From Streptomyces sp. NRRL B-1140 (GTDB taxonomy: Bacteria > Actinomycetota > Actinomycetes > Streptomycetales > Streptomycetaceae): a stretch of 64,000 nt of DNA. Under the pieces are notes generated by a model, which saw nothing but the letters and a program-made list of their open reading frames with translations, was not told the origin of the DNA and did no database searches. This document shows positions 8,571-16,766 of the stretch, in pieces (the stretch's first letter is position 1; each line of letters starts with the position of its first letter). The DNA is taken from positions 62,001-126,000 of the forward strand of contig NZ_LGEA01000047.1 in the NCBI RefSeq assembly GCF_001280065.1. The letters are read 5' to 3'. The position numbers were made by a program, and so were the translations under genes.

Positions 8571-8968
8571 GCGGTGAGGTCCCCTCCCCGGGCAGGGGTG
8601 AGCACGGCTCCTGTGGAGCGGACACCCCCTTGCGTGCCGCCGGCGTCCCCCTCAGAAGCCAGTTCGTCACGCATCCGTTCGCGTCACATAGTGAGGTCTG
8701 TGTGGAGATTTCGCGGTCGTGTTGCGGAACATGACGGAAAAGCGCAGGTGTCGAACGGGGTGGTTCCGAAATCGAAACGAGCCGTTCCGTGCTGACGGGT
8801 GAGGCCGGACCGGGCGAGCGCTCGGGCCCGGCGTGGCTGGTCCGGGCCCTGTGCGGCGCACCGGCGGGCCCGTGGGGCCCGCCGGTCGGAGTGCCAGTGG
8901 TCTAGACCGGTGCCGATGTCTGACAGCGAAACGTTCAGGTCACGGCCGCCGGTTCCCCGAGTGGAGCG
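8571..8968. other. Intergenic region upstream of exopolysaccharide operon
   Basis: 398 bases between the deacetylase start and the end of the next minus-strand gene. It must hold the operon promoter. A hairpin at 8861-8885 ends the upstream transcript. Around 8680-8745 the minus strand is less GC-rich than its surroundings and contains TCACTATG and GTTCCGCAAC, but no convincing -35/-10 pair. I see no small open reading frame with a credible ribosome site. Confidence 0.4.
8861..8885 (-). terminator. Perfect 11-bp hairpin
   Basis: CCGGCGGGCCC, a GTG loop, then GGGCCCGCCGG. It lies about 85 bases past the stop of the minus-strand secreted protein. Strong GC hairpins without a U-tract commonly end transcripts in Streptomyces. 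Confidence 0.65.
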
Positions 8969-9493
8969 TCAGGAGCAGAGCACTCGGGTCACGGGCGTGT
9001 AGACCGGTCCGCCGCTGACGTTCGTGGAGTCGCTGAACTCGGCGTAGAAGTACGAATAGAAGCCGATGTTGCCGTTGCAGCCGGAGTCGGCGGCGACATC
9101 CAGGGTCAGCGTGACCGTGCGGCTCTGGCCGGGCGGAATGGTGGCGCCGTAGTTGCCGCCGAGGTTGGCAGGGCCGGTGCCGGAGCAGGCGGCGGGGCCG
9201 TTCGCGGTGTTCAGGCTGCACCCGGAGAAGCTGTACTTGAGGTCGGGGCGCTGCGTGGTCAACCATGTCGGCTCGATCGTCTGGTACACGAACCAGACGT
9301 CCTGGGTGTTGTTGTTGGTGAGGGTCATCGACAGCTTGACCGAGCCGCCGGGCGTGGTGGTGGCGCTGTCGGTGGTGAAGGTCAGCTCCGCCTGCGCTGC
9401 CGCCGCGCTCGCACTGGGGGCCAGGCCGAACACGGCGAGGGCGAGGGCGAGGACGGCACCGAGGCCGAGACGTCTCATCAGGGGTGATCGCAT
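8969..9493 (-). CDS. Small secreted protein of unknown function
   Basis: 174 aa. The signal peptide covers residues 1 to about 32 (RRLGLGAVLALALAVFGL then ASA-type cleavage). The mature part is a predicted beta-sandwich: AELTFTTDSATTTPGGSVKLSMTL resembles the opening of DUF11/bacterial-Ig-type repeats, followed by four cysteines (SGCS, AACSG, DSGCNG, VLCS) that could form two disulfides. It lies upstream of the exopolysaccharide operon on the same strand but is separated from it by a hairpin and 400 bases, so it is probably an independent unit. I do not recognise a specific family. Confidence 0.75.
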   Translation of the reverse strand: MRSPLMRRLGLGAVLALALAVFGLAPSASAAAAQAELTFTTDSATTTPGGSVKLSMTLTNNNTQDVWFVYQTIEPTWLTTQRPDLKYSFSGCSLNTANGPAACSGTGPANLGGNYGATIPPGQSRTVTLTLDVAADSGCNGNIGFYSYFYAEFSDSTNVSGGPVYTPVTRVLCS

Positions 9494-9941
9494 GGCCTGG
9501 GAGGCTAGGCAGGGCCGGGCGCACCGTCTGCCCCCTCGGGAGGGCGCGGATCACCAGGTGGCCGGAAGTGTTCGTAGCGTGGTTGAGCTGTGAGGGAAAG
9601 ATGGAGACGTGGGGGAGGTCGCGTCGTCCCAGGCGGTCCGTGCTTGCCGGTTTTGCGATGTGGGCCGGACATCGGGGGCCACTCTCCCGGCGCGAGAAGA
9701 TGACATTGGCGCATACCGGATCGACGGAACCGCGGTTCCTCCTGGGCCTGCCCTGAGATTTTCGGCCACCTGCCGGTTTCCGGCCTGCTCGCCGCCGGTG
9801 AGGCACGACGCTCCGCGGGTCGTGGGCGCGAGATCGTCGTCGACTCCGTCACGAGCCGGCCGTGACAGCTTCGCTCGTCACCTGCCAAAATGGTGACTAC
9901 ATGCGAGTATGGACGAATACGGGCAAGAAAGGTGATGCGCC
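9494..9941. other. Intergenic region between secreted protein and msrA (divergent)
   Basis: 448 bases between divergently transcribed genes, so it must contain both promoters. Its base composition is lower in GC toward 9880-9930. I see no repeat, RNA gene or coding frame that can be supported; the long minus-strand frames across it continue into msrA and are shadows. Confidence 0.4.
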
Positions 9942-10451
9942 ATGAGTGATGTCGAGGAGAGGGCGCTGCTGGCGGGGGGCTGCTTCTGGGGCATGCAGGA
10001 GCTGATCCGGTCGCTTCCCGGAGTGATCCGTACTCGGGTCGGTTACAGCGGCGACGACGACAAGCCCCATGCCACCTACCGTGACCACGGGCGGCACGCG
10101 GAGTCGATCGAGATCGTGTTCGATCCGACCGCCACGGACTACCGAGCGATCCTGGAGTACTTCTTCCAGATCCACGACCCCACCACCCGGAACCGGCAGG
10201 GCAACGACATCGGTGAGAGTTACCGGTCGGCCATCTTCTACCTCGACGACGAGCAGCAGCGCGTCGCGCTGGACACCATCGCCGATGTCGAGGCGTCCGG
10301 CCTGTGGCCGGGCCCGGTGGTGACCGAGGTCGTACCGGCCGGTGCCTTCTGGGAGGCCGAGCCGGAGCACCAGGATTACCTCCAGCGCTACCCGGAGGGG
10401 TACACCTGTCACTTCCCGCGCCCGAACTGGCGGCTGCCCAGGCGCGGTTGA
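9942..10451 (+). CDS. msrA: Peptide methionine (S)-S-oxide reductase
   Basis: 169 aa. MsrA reduces methionine-S-sulfoxide in free or protein-bound form and repairs oxidative damage in the cytoplasm. The catalytic motif GCFWG lies at residues 13-17 with the sulfenate-forming Cys14. The conserved segments [38 protein letters not shown] and [12 protein letters not shown] follow in the usual order. AAGGTG, nine bases upstream of the ATG, serves as ribosome site. It is monocistronic: it faces away from the gene on the left and a strong hairpin follows 12 bases after the stop. Confidence 0.95.
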   Translation: MSDVEERALLAGGCFWGMQELIRSLPGVIRTRVGYSGDDDKPHATYRDHGRHAESIEIVFDPTATDYRAILEYFFQIHDPTTRNRQGNDIGESYRSAIFYLDDEQQRVALDTIADVEASGLWPGPVVTEVVPAGAFWEAEPEHQDYLQRYPEGYTCHFPRPNWRLPRRG

Positions 10452-10463
10452 TTCTCCTCTTCG

Positions 10464-10500
10464 GCGTGGCCGGGAAGGGCGACGCCCTTCCCGGCCACGC
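10464..10500 (+). terminator. msrA terminator, perfect 16-bp stem
   Basis: GCGTGGCCGGGAAGGG, loop CGACG, then the exact reverse complement CCCTTCCCGGCCACGC. It begins 12 bases after the msrA stop codon. Confidence 0.88.
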
Positions 10501-10759
10501 GTCGTCCACGGCGGGCGTATGCGGCTGGAGGGGCATGCGTGAGCTCGCCGCTCGTCACCTGCTCGACTGGTGATGCGCGGGGGAGGGATGCTGTTGCCGA
10601 CGAGGGACAGCACCGCAGCGGCACGGCACGCTCCCCGAACGCGTCCGCTTCGCCGGCAGGACAGGAAGCATCACCGCTTCAGGCGGTACCGAGCGGCTCG
10701 CAGCGTGACAGCCGCTTCGCCGGACACAGGCTCGAACTCCAGCGGCCCCGAAAGCACGA

Positions 10760-10783
10760 AGGCAAGGAGATCTCTCCTTGCCT
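10760..10783. repeat. Inverted repeat upstream of rph
   Basis: AGGCAAGGAGA and its exact reverse complement TCTCCTTGCCT, separated by TC, followed by an AT-richer stretch (CTAAGTTATAG). It may be an operator or a transcription-stopping hairpin just upstream of the rph promoter. Confidence 0.5.
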
Positions 10784-10805
10784 CTCCTAAGTTATAGCGC
10801 GCCGG

Positions 10806-10824
10806 GGGGCTTGCGGCAAGGCCC
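10806..10824 (+). promoter_or_regulatory. Rifamycin-associated element (RAE)
   Basis: GGGGCTTGCGGCAAGGCCC matches the published 19-bp RAE palindrome GGGGCTTGCGGCAAGCCCC at 18 of 19 positions. The RAE is found upstream of rifamycin-inactivating and helR genes in actinomycetes and mediates their rifamycin-induced expression. It lies 119 bases before the rph ATG. The TTGCGG inside it could serve as part of a -35 element, with CAGAAT at 10836-10841 as a candidate -10. Confidence 0.9.
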
Positions 10825-10943
10825 CGGTGCTGTCGCAGAATCGTCGACCGAAGCCACTACCTGCGGAAACGGGGACAAGAGGGGTGTGTGTCGGAGATGG
10901 GGACGTGCTCGACCAGGGGTTCGGCGGAGCAGGAGGTGTCGCG

Positions 10944-13556
10944 ATGACCGAGCGGTACGTGCTGGATCTCCGCGACGTCGACGAGACGCACCTCCCGGCC
11001 GTCGGCGGCAAAGCCGCCCATCTGGGCGCGCTCGCGCGGATCGAGGGCGTCAGTGTGCCGGGCGGCTTCTGCGTGGCGACCGACGCCTTCCGGCGGATCA
11101 TGGCGGAATCGCCGTCGGTCGAGGGCCTGCTGGATCAGTTGTCGCGCACCGACCCGGACGACCGGGAGACGATTCGCACGCTCAGCGCGCGGATCCGCCG
11201 GACCATCGAGGAGATCGCCGTCCCGGACGATCTCGCGGAAGCGATCACCCGGGCGGTCGCGGGACTCGGTGAGCGAACAGCCTGCGCCGTCCGGTCCAGC
11301 GCGACGGCGGAGGACCTGCCGACGGCCTCCTTCGCCGGTCAGCAGGACACGTACCTCAATGTTGTGGGGCCGACGGCGGTCCTCCGGCACGTCAGCCGGT
11401 GCTGGGGCTCGCTCTTCACCGAGCGGGCCGTGACCTACCGTCAGCGCAACGGCATCGATCACCGCACGGTCGACATGGCAGTGGTCGTGCAGCGGATGGT
11501 CTTCCCGTCTGCGTCCGGCATCCTGTTCACGGCCGACCCCGTCACGGGCAACCGCAAGGTCGCCACCGTGGACGCGGGCTTCGGCCTCGGCGAGGCCCTG
11601 GTCTCCGGCCTGGTGAACCCGGACGTCTACAAGGTCCGCCACGGCGAGGTCGTCGAGAGGACGATCGCCGCCAAGCAGCGTGCCGTTCACGCCCTGCCGG
11701 ACGGCGGCACGCGGCAGGTGACGGTGGATGCGCAGCGGCAGCAGGAGCCGACGCTGACGGATGAACAGGCCGTGCGGCTCGTGCGGCTCGGGCGGCGCAT
11801 CGAGCAGCACTTCGGCCGCCCCCAGGACATCGAGTGGTGCCTCGTCGACGACGTCTTCCATGTGGTGCAGAGCCGGCCGATCACGACGCTCTTCCCCGTC
11901 CCCGAGACCGACGACCAGGACAACCACGTCTACGTCTCCGTCGGCCATCAGCAGATGATGACCGACCCCATGAAGCCCCTCGGCCTGTCCGTGTGGAAGC
12001 TGACGGCCATGGCCCCGATGACCGACGCCGGCGGCAGGTTGTTCGTCGACGCCACCCGCACCCTGTCCTCGCCCGCGAGTCGCGCCGGCCTGCTGGACCT
12101 CGTGGGCAGGGGCGATCCCCTGACCAGGGACGCGCTGGAAACCGTCCTCAAGCGAGAGGACTTCGTCCCCTTGCTCCCGGACCCGGGCCCGGAAACGGCC
12201 CCCGGCGGACCGCGGCCCGGTGGCGGCGCACCCACCCCGATCGAGACCGATCCGGCCATCGTCACCGCACTCATCGAGCGCAGCCAGGCGTCCATCGCCG
12301 CCCTGCGGCGCGACATCAGCACGAAGACGGGGCCGGCTCTCTTCGACTTCCTGCGGGAAGCCTTCGAGGAGCACAAGCGAGTGCTCGCCGACCCGCTGAG
12401 CATCCAGGCCATCATGGCGGGCATGGAAGCCACCTGGTGGCTCAACGACAAGCTGCAGGAGTGGCTGGGGGAGAAGAACGCGGCGGACACCCTGACGTTG
12501 TCCGCCCCCGGCAACATCACGTCCGAGATGGGACTGGCGCTGCTCGACGTAGCGGACACGATCCGCCCCCACGCGCAGGTGGTGGAGTTCTTGCAGAACG
12601 CCGCCGACGACGGCTTCCTGGACGCGTTGCCGAAACTCGCGGGCGGCGTCGAAGCGCGCGACGCCATCGAGGCCTACCTCGACCGGTACGGCATGCGCTG
12701 CGCCGGAGAGATCGACATCACGAGGCCCCGCTGGCGAGAGCGCCCCGCAACGCTCGTGCCGGCGATCCTCGACAACGTCAGGAACTTCGAACCGGGCGCC
12801 GCGCAAAGGCGCTTCGAGCAGGGCCGGCAGGCGGCATGGGAGAAGGAACAGGACGTACTGTCACGCCTGCGGGCCCTGCCCGACGGGGAGGCCAAAGCCG
12901 ACGAGACCAAGCGGATGATCGACCGGGTCCGCACCTTCATCGGGTACCGCGAGTACCCGAAGTACAACATCGTCAGCAGGTACTTCGTCTACAAGCAGGC
13001 CCTGCTGGAAGAAGCCGACCGTCTGGTGCGGGCCCAGGTGCTCACCGACCAGGAGGACGTCTTCCACCTCACGTTCCAGGAGCTCCAGGACGTCGTCCGC
13101 TCGAAGGACGTGGACGACGAGCTCATCCGGCAGCGCAAGGAGGCGTTCCGGGCGTACCACGCGCTCACCCCGCCGCGGGTCCTCACCTCGGAAGGCGAGA
13201 CCGTCAACGGTGCGTACCGGCGCGACGACGCGCCGGCCGGCGCCCTGATCGGTCTGCCGGTCTCCGGAGGGACCGTCGAAGGGCGGGCCCGTGTCGTTCT
13301 CGACATGGCGCACGCCGATCTCGAGGCGGGCGACATCCTGGTCACGGCCTTCACGGACCCCAGTTGGTCCCCCCTCTTCGTCGGGATCGCGGGCCTGGTG
13401 ACGGAGGTGGGCGGCCTGATGACCCATGGTGCGGTGATCGCGCGCGAGTACGGCTTGCCGGCCGTCGTGGGCGTGGACCAGGCCACCCGGCTGATCCGGG
13501 ACGGGCAGCGGATCCGGGTCCACGGAAGCGACGGCTACATCGAGATCCTGTCCTGA
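10944..13556 (+). CDS. rph: Rifamycin-inactivating phosphotransferase
   Basis: 870 aa from the ATG preceded by a perfect AGGAGGT. Rph moves the beta-phosphate of ATP to the C21 hydroxyl of rifamycins, inactivating them. The N-terminal ATP-grasp/PEP-synthase domain (about 1-320) opens MTERYVLDLRDVDETHLPAVGGKAAHLG in the form typical of Rph and contains RSSATAEDLPTASFAGQQDTYLN. A central rifamycin-binding region (about 330-750) follows. The C-terminal swivelling phosphohistidine domain carries GGLMTHGAVIAREYGLPAV, where His828 is the expected catalytic residue. Full-length and intact. The upstream RAE and downstream hairpin make it a self-contained inducible resistance unit. Confidence 0.94.
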   Translation: MTERYVLDLRDVDETHLPAVGGKAAHLGALARIEGVSVPGGFCVATDAFRRIMAESPSVEGLLDQLSRTDPDDRETIRTLSARIRRTIEEIAVPDDLAEAITRAVAGLGERTACAVRSSATAEDLPTASFAGQQDTYLNVVGPTAVLRHVSRCWGSLFTERAVTYRQRNGIDHRTVDMAVVVQRMVFPSASGILFTADPVTGNRKVATVDAGFGLGEALVSGLVNPDVYKVRHGEVVERTIAAKQRAVHALPDGGTRQVTVDAQRQQEPTLTDEQAVRLVRLGRRIEQHFGRPQDIEWCLVDDVFHVVQSRPITTLFPVPETDDQDNHVYVSVGHQQMMTDPMKPLGLSVWKLTAMAPMTDAGGRLFVDATRTLSSPASRAGLLDLVGRGDPLTRDALETVLKREDFVPLLPDPGPETAPGGPRPGGGAPTPIETDPAIVTALIERSQASIAALRRDISTKTGPALFDFLREAFEEHKRVLADPLSIQAIMAGMEATWWLNDKLQEWLGEKNAADTLTLSAPGNITSEMGLALLDVADTIRPHAQVVEFLQNAADDGFLDALPKLAGGVEARDAIEAYLDRYGMRCAGEIDITRPRWRERPATLVPAILDNVRNFEPGAAQRRFEQGRQAAWEKEQDVLSRLRALPDGEAKADETKRMIDRVRTFIGYREYPKYNIVSRYFVYKQALLEEADRLVRAQVLTDQEDVFHLTFQELQDVVRSKDVDDELIRQRKEAFRAYHALTPPRVLTSEGETVNGAYRRDDAPAGALIGLPVSGGTVEGRARVVLDMAHADLEAGDILVTAFTDPSWSPLFVGIAGLVTEVGGLMTHGAVIAREYGLPAVVGVDQATRLIRDGQRIRVHGSDGYIEILS

Positions 13557-13579
13557 CGGGCCTGCTGCCGTCGTACACG

Positions 13580-13612
13580 ACGCGCCCTCCCCCGGCCCGA
13601 GGGAGGGCGCGT
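13580..13612 (+). terminator. rph terminator, perfect 12-bp stem
   Basis: ACGCGCCCTCCC, a nine-base loop, then GGGAGGGCGCGT. It begins 24 bases after the rph stop. Confidence 0.85.
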
Positions 13613-13661
13613 CCCGCCGGATTCGTGGTGCCCTGAGGAGCGCCCTGGTTAATCTGCTCCG

Positions 13662-14348
13662 ATGAAGCTGCCCGCGTACTGGATGACGCGACCTGCTCCA
13701 CCCCCGGACCGCACAACGTCCGCTTCCTTCGACCGACTTCTGCGGCAAGCGCTCGCGGACGGCCCCGACGAGCCCATCGACTACCGGCTCGACGCCCCGA
13801 AATGGCAGTTCCTCTGCCATGCCGCAGACCGGGGGGAACTGCTGCTGCACGGTTCGGGTGATCCGGCGATCGGCCGCTTCGAACCCCGGCAGCCGAACGA
13901 CAGCAGCGAGTTCGGCAACCGGCGCGCGGTCTTCGCCGCCGGCGACGGGCTCTGGCCGATGTACTACGCGATCCTCGACCGGGATCACCACCCGATGTCG
14001 TTGATCAACGGCTGTGCCCGCCTCGCCGACGGAGAAGAACGGCTCGGCGAGCCGCACTACTACTTCTCCATCAGCGCACATGCGCTGAAGCAGCGGCCCT
14101 GGCGTGCCGGGGCGGTCTACCTGCTGCCGGCCGACACCTTCGAGTTGCAGCCGCGGATCCAGGTCGGGAAGGTCTCGGTGCAGCCGGCCCAATGGGCAAG
14201 CTCCCTACCGGTGCGACCTGTTGCCAAGCTGGCCGTGCAGCCGGAGGACTTCCCGTTCCTGGACCGGATCCGCGGACATGACGATGACCGGGTCCGGGCC
14301 CGTGCCGCAGCGGACCCGGATGGCTTCCCCTGGCATGAGGAGGGCTGA
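13662..14348 (+). CDS. Conserved hypothetical protein
   Basis: 228 aa, soluble, without signal peptide or membrane spans. Motifs worth noting are KWQFLCHAADRGELLLHGSGDPAIGRFEPRQPND and DGLWPMYYAILDR. The HGSGDP-FEPRQPND pattern recalls substrate-loop elements of proteins with an ADP-ribosyltransferase-like fold, but I cannot confirm this. It sits alone after the rph terminator and ends 53 bases before the end of the convergent GlxA-type regulator gene. Codon bias is typical, so the gene is real; function unknown. Confidence 0.75.
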   Translation: MKLPAYWMTRPAPPPDRTTSASFDRLLRQALADGPDEPIDYRLDAPKWQFLCHAADRGELLLHGSGDPAIGRFEPRQPNDSSEFGNRRAVFAAGDGLWPMYYAILDRDHHPMSLINGCARLADGEERLGEPHYYFSISAHALKQRPWRAGAVYLLPADTFELQPRIQVGKVSVQPAQWASSLPVRPVAKLAVQPEDFPFLDRIRGHDDDRVRARAAADPDGFPWHEEG

Positions 14349-14400
14349 ACATACGTTGCGACGGGGGTGCCGCCCGATGACGGGGCACCGCGCGTGCCCC

Positions 14401-15384
14401 TCACCTTCCCCCGCGGAAGGTGTTGCGGTACGCACGCGGTGACACGCCGAGCGCTTCGCGGAAGTGCTGGCGCATCGCGGTGCCCGTTCCGAAGCCGGCC
14501 TCGGCCGCGATGCGGTCCACGGGCTCGTCCGTACGTTCCAGCAGCCTACGGGCGTACTGCAAGCGCTGCTGACCCAGCCACTGCATCGGAGGCACTCCCG
14601 TCTCCGCACGGAACCTGCGCGACAGCGTGCGTACGCTCGTCGCCGCCCGCCCCGCCAGGTCCTCCAGGGTGATGGGTTCACCCAGGTGTTCCAGAGCCCA
14701 GGCACGGACCACGGCGAGGGAGCTGTCGTCGGTCTCCGGTACGGGACGGTCGATGTACTGGGCCTGGCCGCCTTCGCGGTGCGGAGGTACCACCGTGCCC
14801 CGGGCGACGGTGTTGGCGATGTCGGCGCCGTGGTCGCTGCGGATCATGTGCAGGCACAGATCGATTCCGGCAGCGACTCCCGCGGAGGTCAGAACGCGGC
14901 GGTCGTCGGTGTACAGCACATCGGGGTCCACCTCGATCTCCGGGTACAGGGCCGCGAGTTCCGGGCAGGACTTCCAGTGCGTAGTCGCCCGGCGACCCGC
15001 GAGGAAACCGGCGGCGGCCAGCACGAACGACCCGGTGCAGATGGAAGCCACACGCGCTGTTTCCGGCACCTCCGCAAGGGCGGCTCGTACCGGCGGACTC
15101 ACCTGACCCCGCCGCTGGGGACGGTAGTCCTCGACGGCGGCGGGCACGATGACCGTGTCCGCCTGGCGCAACGCCTCAGGTCCCAGGGCCACGTTGACGG
15201 TGAAGTCCGCCTCCGTGGAGATCTCACCGGGCTCCGCCGCGCAGGTCACCACCGAGTACAGGGGCCGGCCGCCGGCATCCACCGCCGTGCCGAACAGCCG
15301 GTGCACGATCCCGAGTTCCATGGGGAGCAGCCCGGGACGAACCAGGACGACGACTGTGTGCATCTCTTCGCCACTGACCATCAT
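14401..15384 (-). CDS. GlxA-family transcriptional regulator (DJ-1/PfpI + AraC HTH)
   Basis: 327 aa. The N-terminal DJ-1/PfpI domain (about 9-175) contains the nucleophile-elbow-like sequence VASICTGSFVLAAAG. The C-terminal AraC-type DNA-binding domain (about 220-322) includes ITLEDLAGRAATSVRTLSRRFRAETG and VDRIAAEAGFGTGTAMRQHFREALG, the two helix-turn-helix units. The gene is divergent from an MFS exporter with only about 70 bases between, so control of that transporter is likely. The start could be 15384 or the in-frame ATG at 15363; neither has a strong ribosome site. Confidence 0.9.
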   Translation of the reverse strand: MMVSGEEMHTVVVLVRPGLLPMELGIVHRLFGTAVDAGGRPLYSVVTCAAEPGEISTEADFTVNVALGPEALRQADTVIVPAAVEDYRPQRRGQVSPPVRAALAEVPETARVASICTGSFVLAAAGFLAGRRATTHWKSCPELAALYPEIEVDPDVLYTDDRRVLTSAGVAAGIDLCLHMIRSDHGADIANTVARGTVVPPHREGGQAQYIDRPVPETDDSSLAVVRAWALEHLGEPITLEDLAGRAATSVRTLSRRFRAETGVPPMQWLGQQRLQYARRLLERTDEPVDRIAAEAGFGTGTAMRQHFREALGVSPRAYRNTFRGGR

Positions 15385-15455
15385 GACCAGATTCTTTCAC
15401 TACGTGTCCAAACGGCCAGTGGTTTCGGGTGTCCGTCGCACTCGACGATGAGGAC

Positions 15456-16766
15456 ATGCATGAGACAACCGGCCATCACACCAAGGATTCCGGGCGCCGC
15501 GCCTGGTGGGTAGCCGCCGTCGCCGGGGTGGCGATCATCGTCGCCGGCGCCTTCTCCACCATGCCGGGCCTTCTGCAGGACCCGCTGCGGCAGGAGTTCC
15601 ACTGGTCCCGGGGGTCCATCGGCCTGGCCGCCTCGGTCAACATGGTCCTCTACGGCCTCACGGCTCCCTACGCCGCCGCCCTCATGGACCGGTTCGGCAT
15701 CCGCAGAGTCGTCATCGCAGCGCTCGGGACCGTGGCCGCGGGAGCGATGCTCACCACCGTGATGGACGCCGCCTGGCAGTTCACCCTCTTCTGGGGCCTT
15801 CTCGTCGGCCTGGGCACCGGATCACTGTCGATGACCCTCGGCACCACCGTCACCAACCGCTGGTTCCACACCCGACGCGGCCTGGTGACGGGCATCCTCG
15901 CCTCCGGCAGCGTCCTCGGCCAGATGGTCTTCCTGCCCGCTCTGTCCTGGACCATCGCCCGCCACGACTGGCGGCCCGCCCTCGTCACCCTCGCCCTCGC
16001 CGCCCTGGCGATCACCCCGCTGGTCCGCCTCGTACTGCGCGACCATCCCGCCGACCTCGGACGGCGCCCCTACGGCAGTGACACCTTCCGTCCGCGGCCC
16101 GAGCCTTCCCCCGGTGCCGCCCGCCGCACCCTGACCGTGCTGGGCCGCGCCGCCCGGACCGCTCCTTTCTGGCTGCTCGCCGGCGCCTTCGCCGTCTGCG
16201 GCGCATCCACCAACGGCATCATGTGGACCCACTTCACCCCCGCTGCCCACGACCACGGCATGCCCGTCACCACGGCCTCGACCCTGCTGGCATGCGTCGG
16301 CGTCTTCAACGTGGCCGGCACGATCGCCTCCGGGTGGCTCACGGACCGCATGGACGCCCGTCGGCTCCTCGCCGTCGCCTTCCTCCTGCGGGGCCTGCTC
16401 ATGGTCAGCCTGCCACTGACGCTGACCGCCACGGTCAGCGCGCCCCTGCTGGTCTTCGTGGTCGCCTTCGGCCTGCTCGACCTCGCGACGGTGCCACCGG
16501 TCATCGCCCTGTGCCGGACCTTCTACGGGGAGGACAGCGCCGTCGTCTTCGGCTGGACCAACGCAGCCCACCAGGCCGGCGCCGCCTCGGCCTCCTTCCT
16601 CGGAGGCGTCGCCCGCGACACCTTCGGCAGCTACGACCCCGTCTGGCTCGCCCTGGGCGCGGCCTGCGCAGCCGCGGCCCTGCTGTCGCTGGTCATCCGT
16701 CACCACCCCACCTCCTGTGCCGACGCCGACCAGCAGGCGTACGCCCTGTCGGCCGCGGGGGAGTGA
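15456..16766 (+). CDS. MFS transporter
   Basis: 436 aa from the ATG at 15456; a GTG at 15429 is possible but lacks a ribosome site, whereas GAGGA precedes the ATG. Twelve hydrophobic spans are visible in two six-span halves with a central loop near residues 205-225 rich in Pro and Arg. NMVLYGLTAPYAAALMDRFGIRRVV is the loop 2-3 signature region of the superfamily, in the form seen in oxalate/monocarboxylate-type members. The substrate is unknown. Probably regulated by the divergent GlxA-type protein. Its last 67 bases overlap the 3' end of the convergent monooxygenase gene. Confidence 0.88.
   Translation: MHETTGHHTKDSGRRAWWVAAVAGVAIIVAGAFSTMPGLLQDPLRQEFHWSRGSIGLAASVNMVLYGLTAPYAAALMDRFGIRRVVIAALGTVAAGAMLTTVMDAAWQFTLFWGLLVGLGTGSLSMTLGTTVTNRWFHTRRGLVTGILASGSVLGQMVFLPALSWTIARHDWRPALVTLALAALAITPLVRLVLRDHPADLGRRPYGSDTFRPRPEPSPGAARRTLTVLGRAARTAPFWLLAGAFAVCGASTNGIMWTHFTPAAHDHGMPVTTASTLLACVGVFNVAGTIASGWLTDRMDARRLLAVAFLLRGLLMVSLPLTLTATVSAPLLVFVVAFGLLDLATVPPVIALCRTFYGEDSAVVFGWTNAAHQAGAASASFLGGVARDTFGSYDPVWLALGAACAAAALLSLVIRHHPTSCADADQQAYALSAAGE

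Larger units (their letters stand above)
10501..10943. other. Intergenic region upstream of the rifamycin phosphotransferase gene
   Basis: 443 bases between msrA and rph. It contains an 11-bp inverted repeat at 10760-10783 and a rifamycin-associated element at 10806-10824. Short frames such as the one starting at 10539 have no ribosome site and poor codon bias, and I do not accept them as genes. Confidence 0.5.

Noticed and set aside
10725..10795. tRNA-like segment (GGCTCGAACTCC) upstream of rph
   Set aside because: Resembles a T-arm, but no acceptor stem, anticodon arm or CCA-compatible pairing can be built around it.
10857..12806. 649-aa minus-strand frame opposite rph
   Set aside because: Low-complexity composition typical of a high-GC antisense frame; rph on the other strand has complete domains and motifs.
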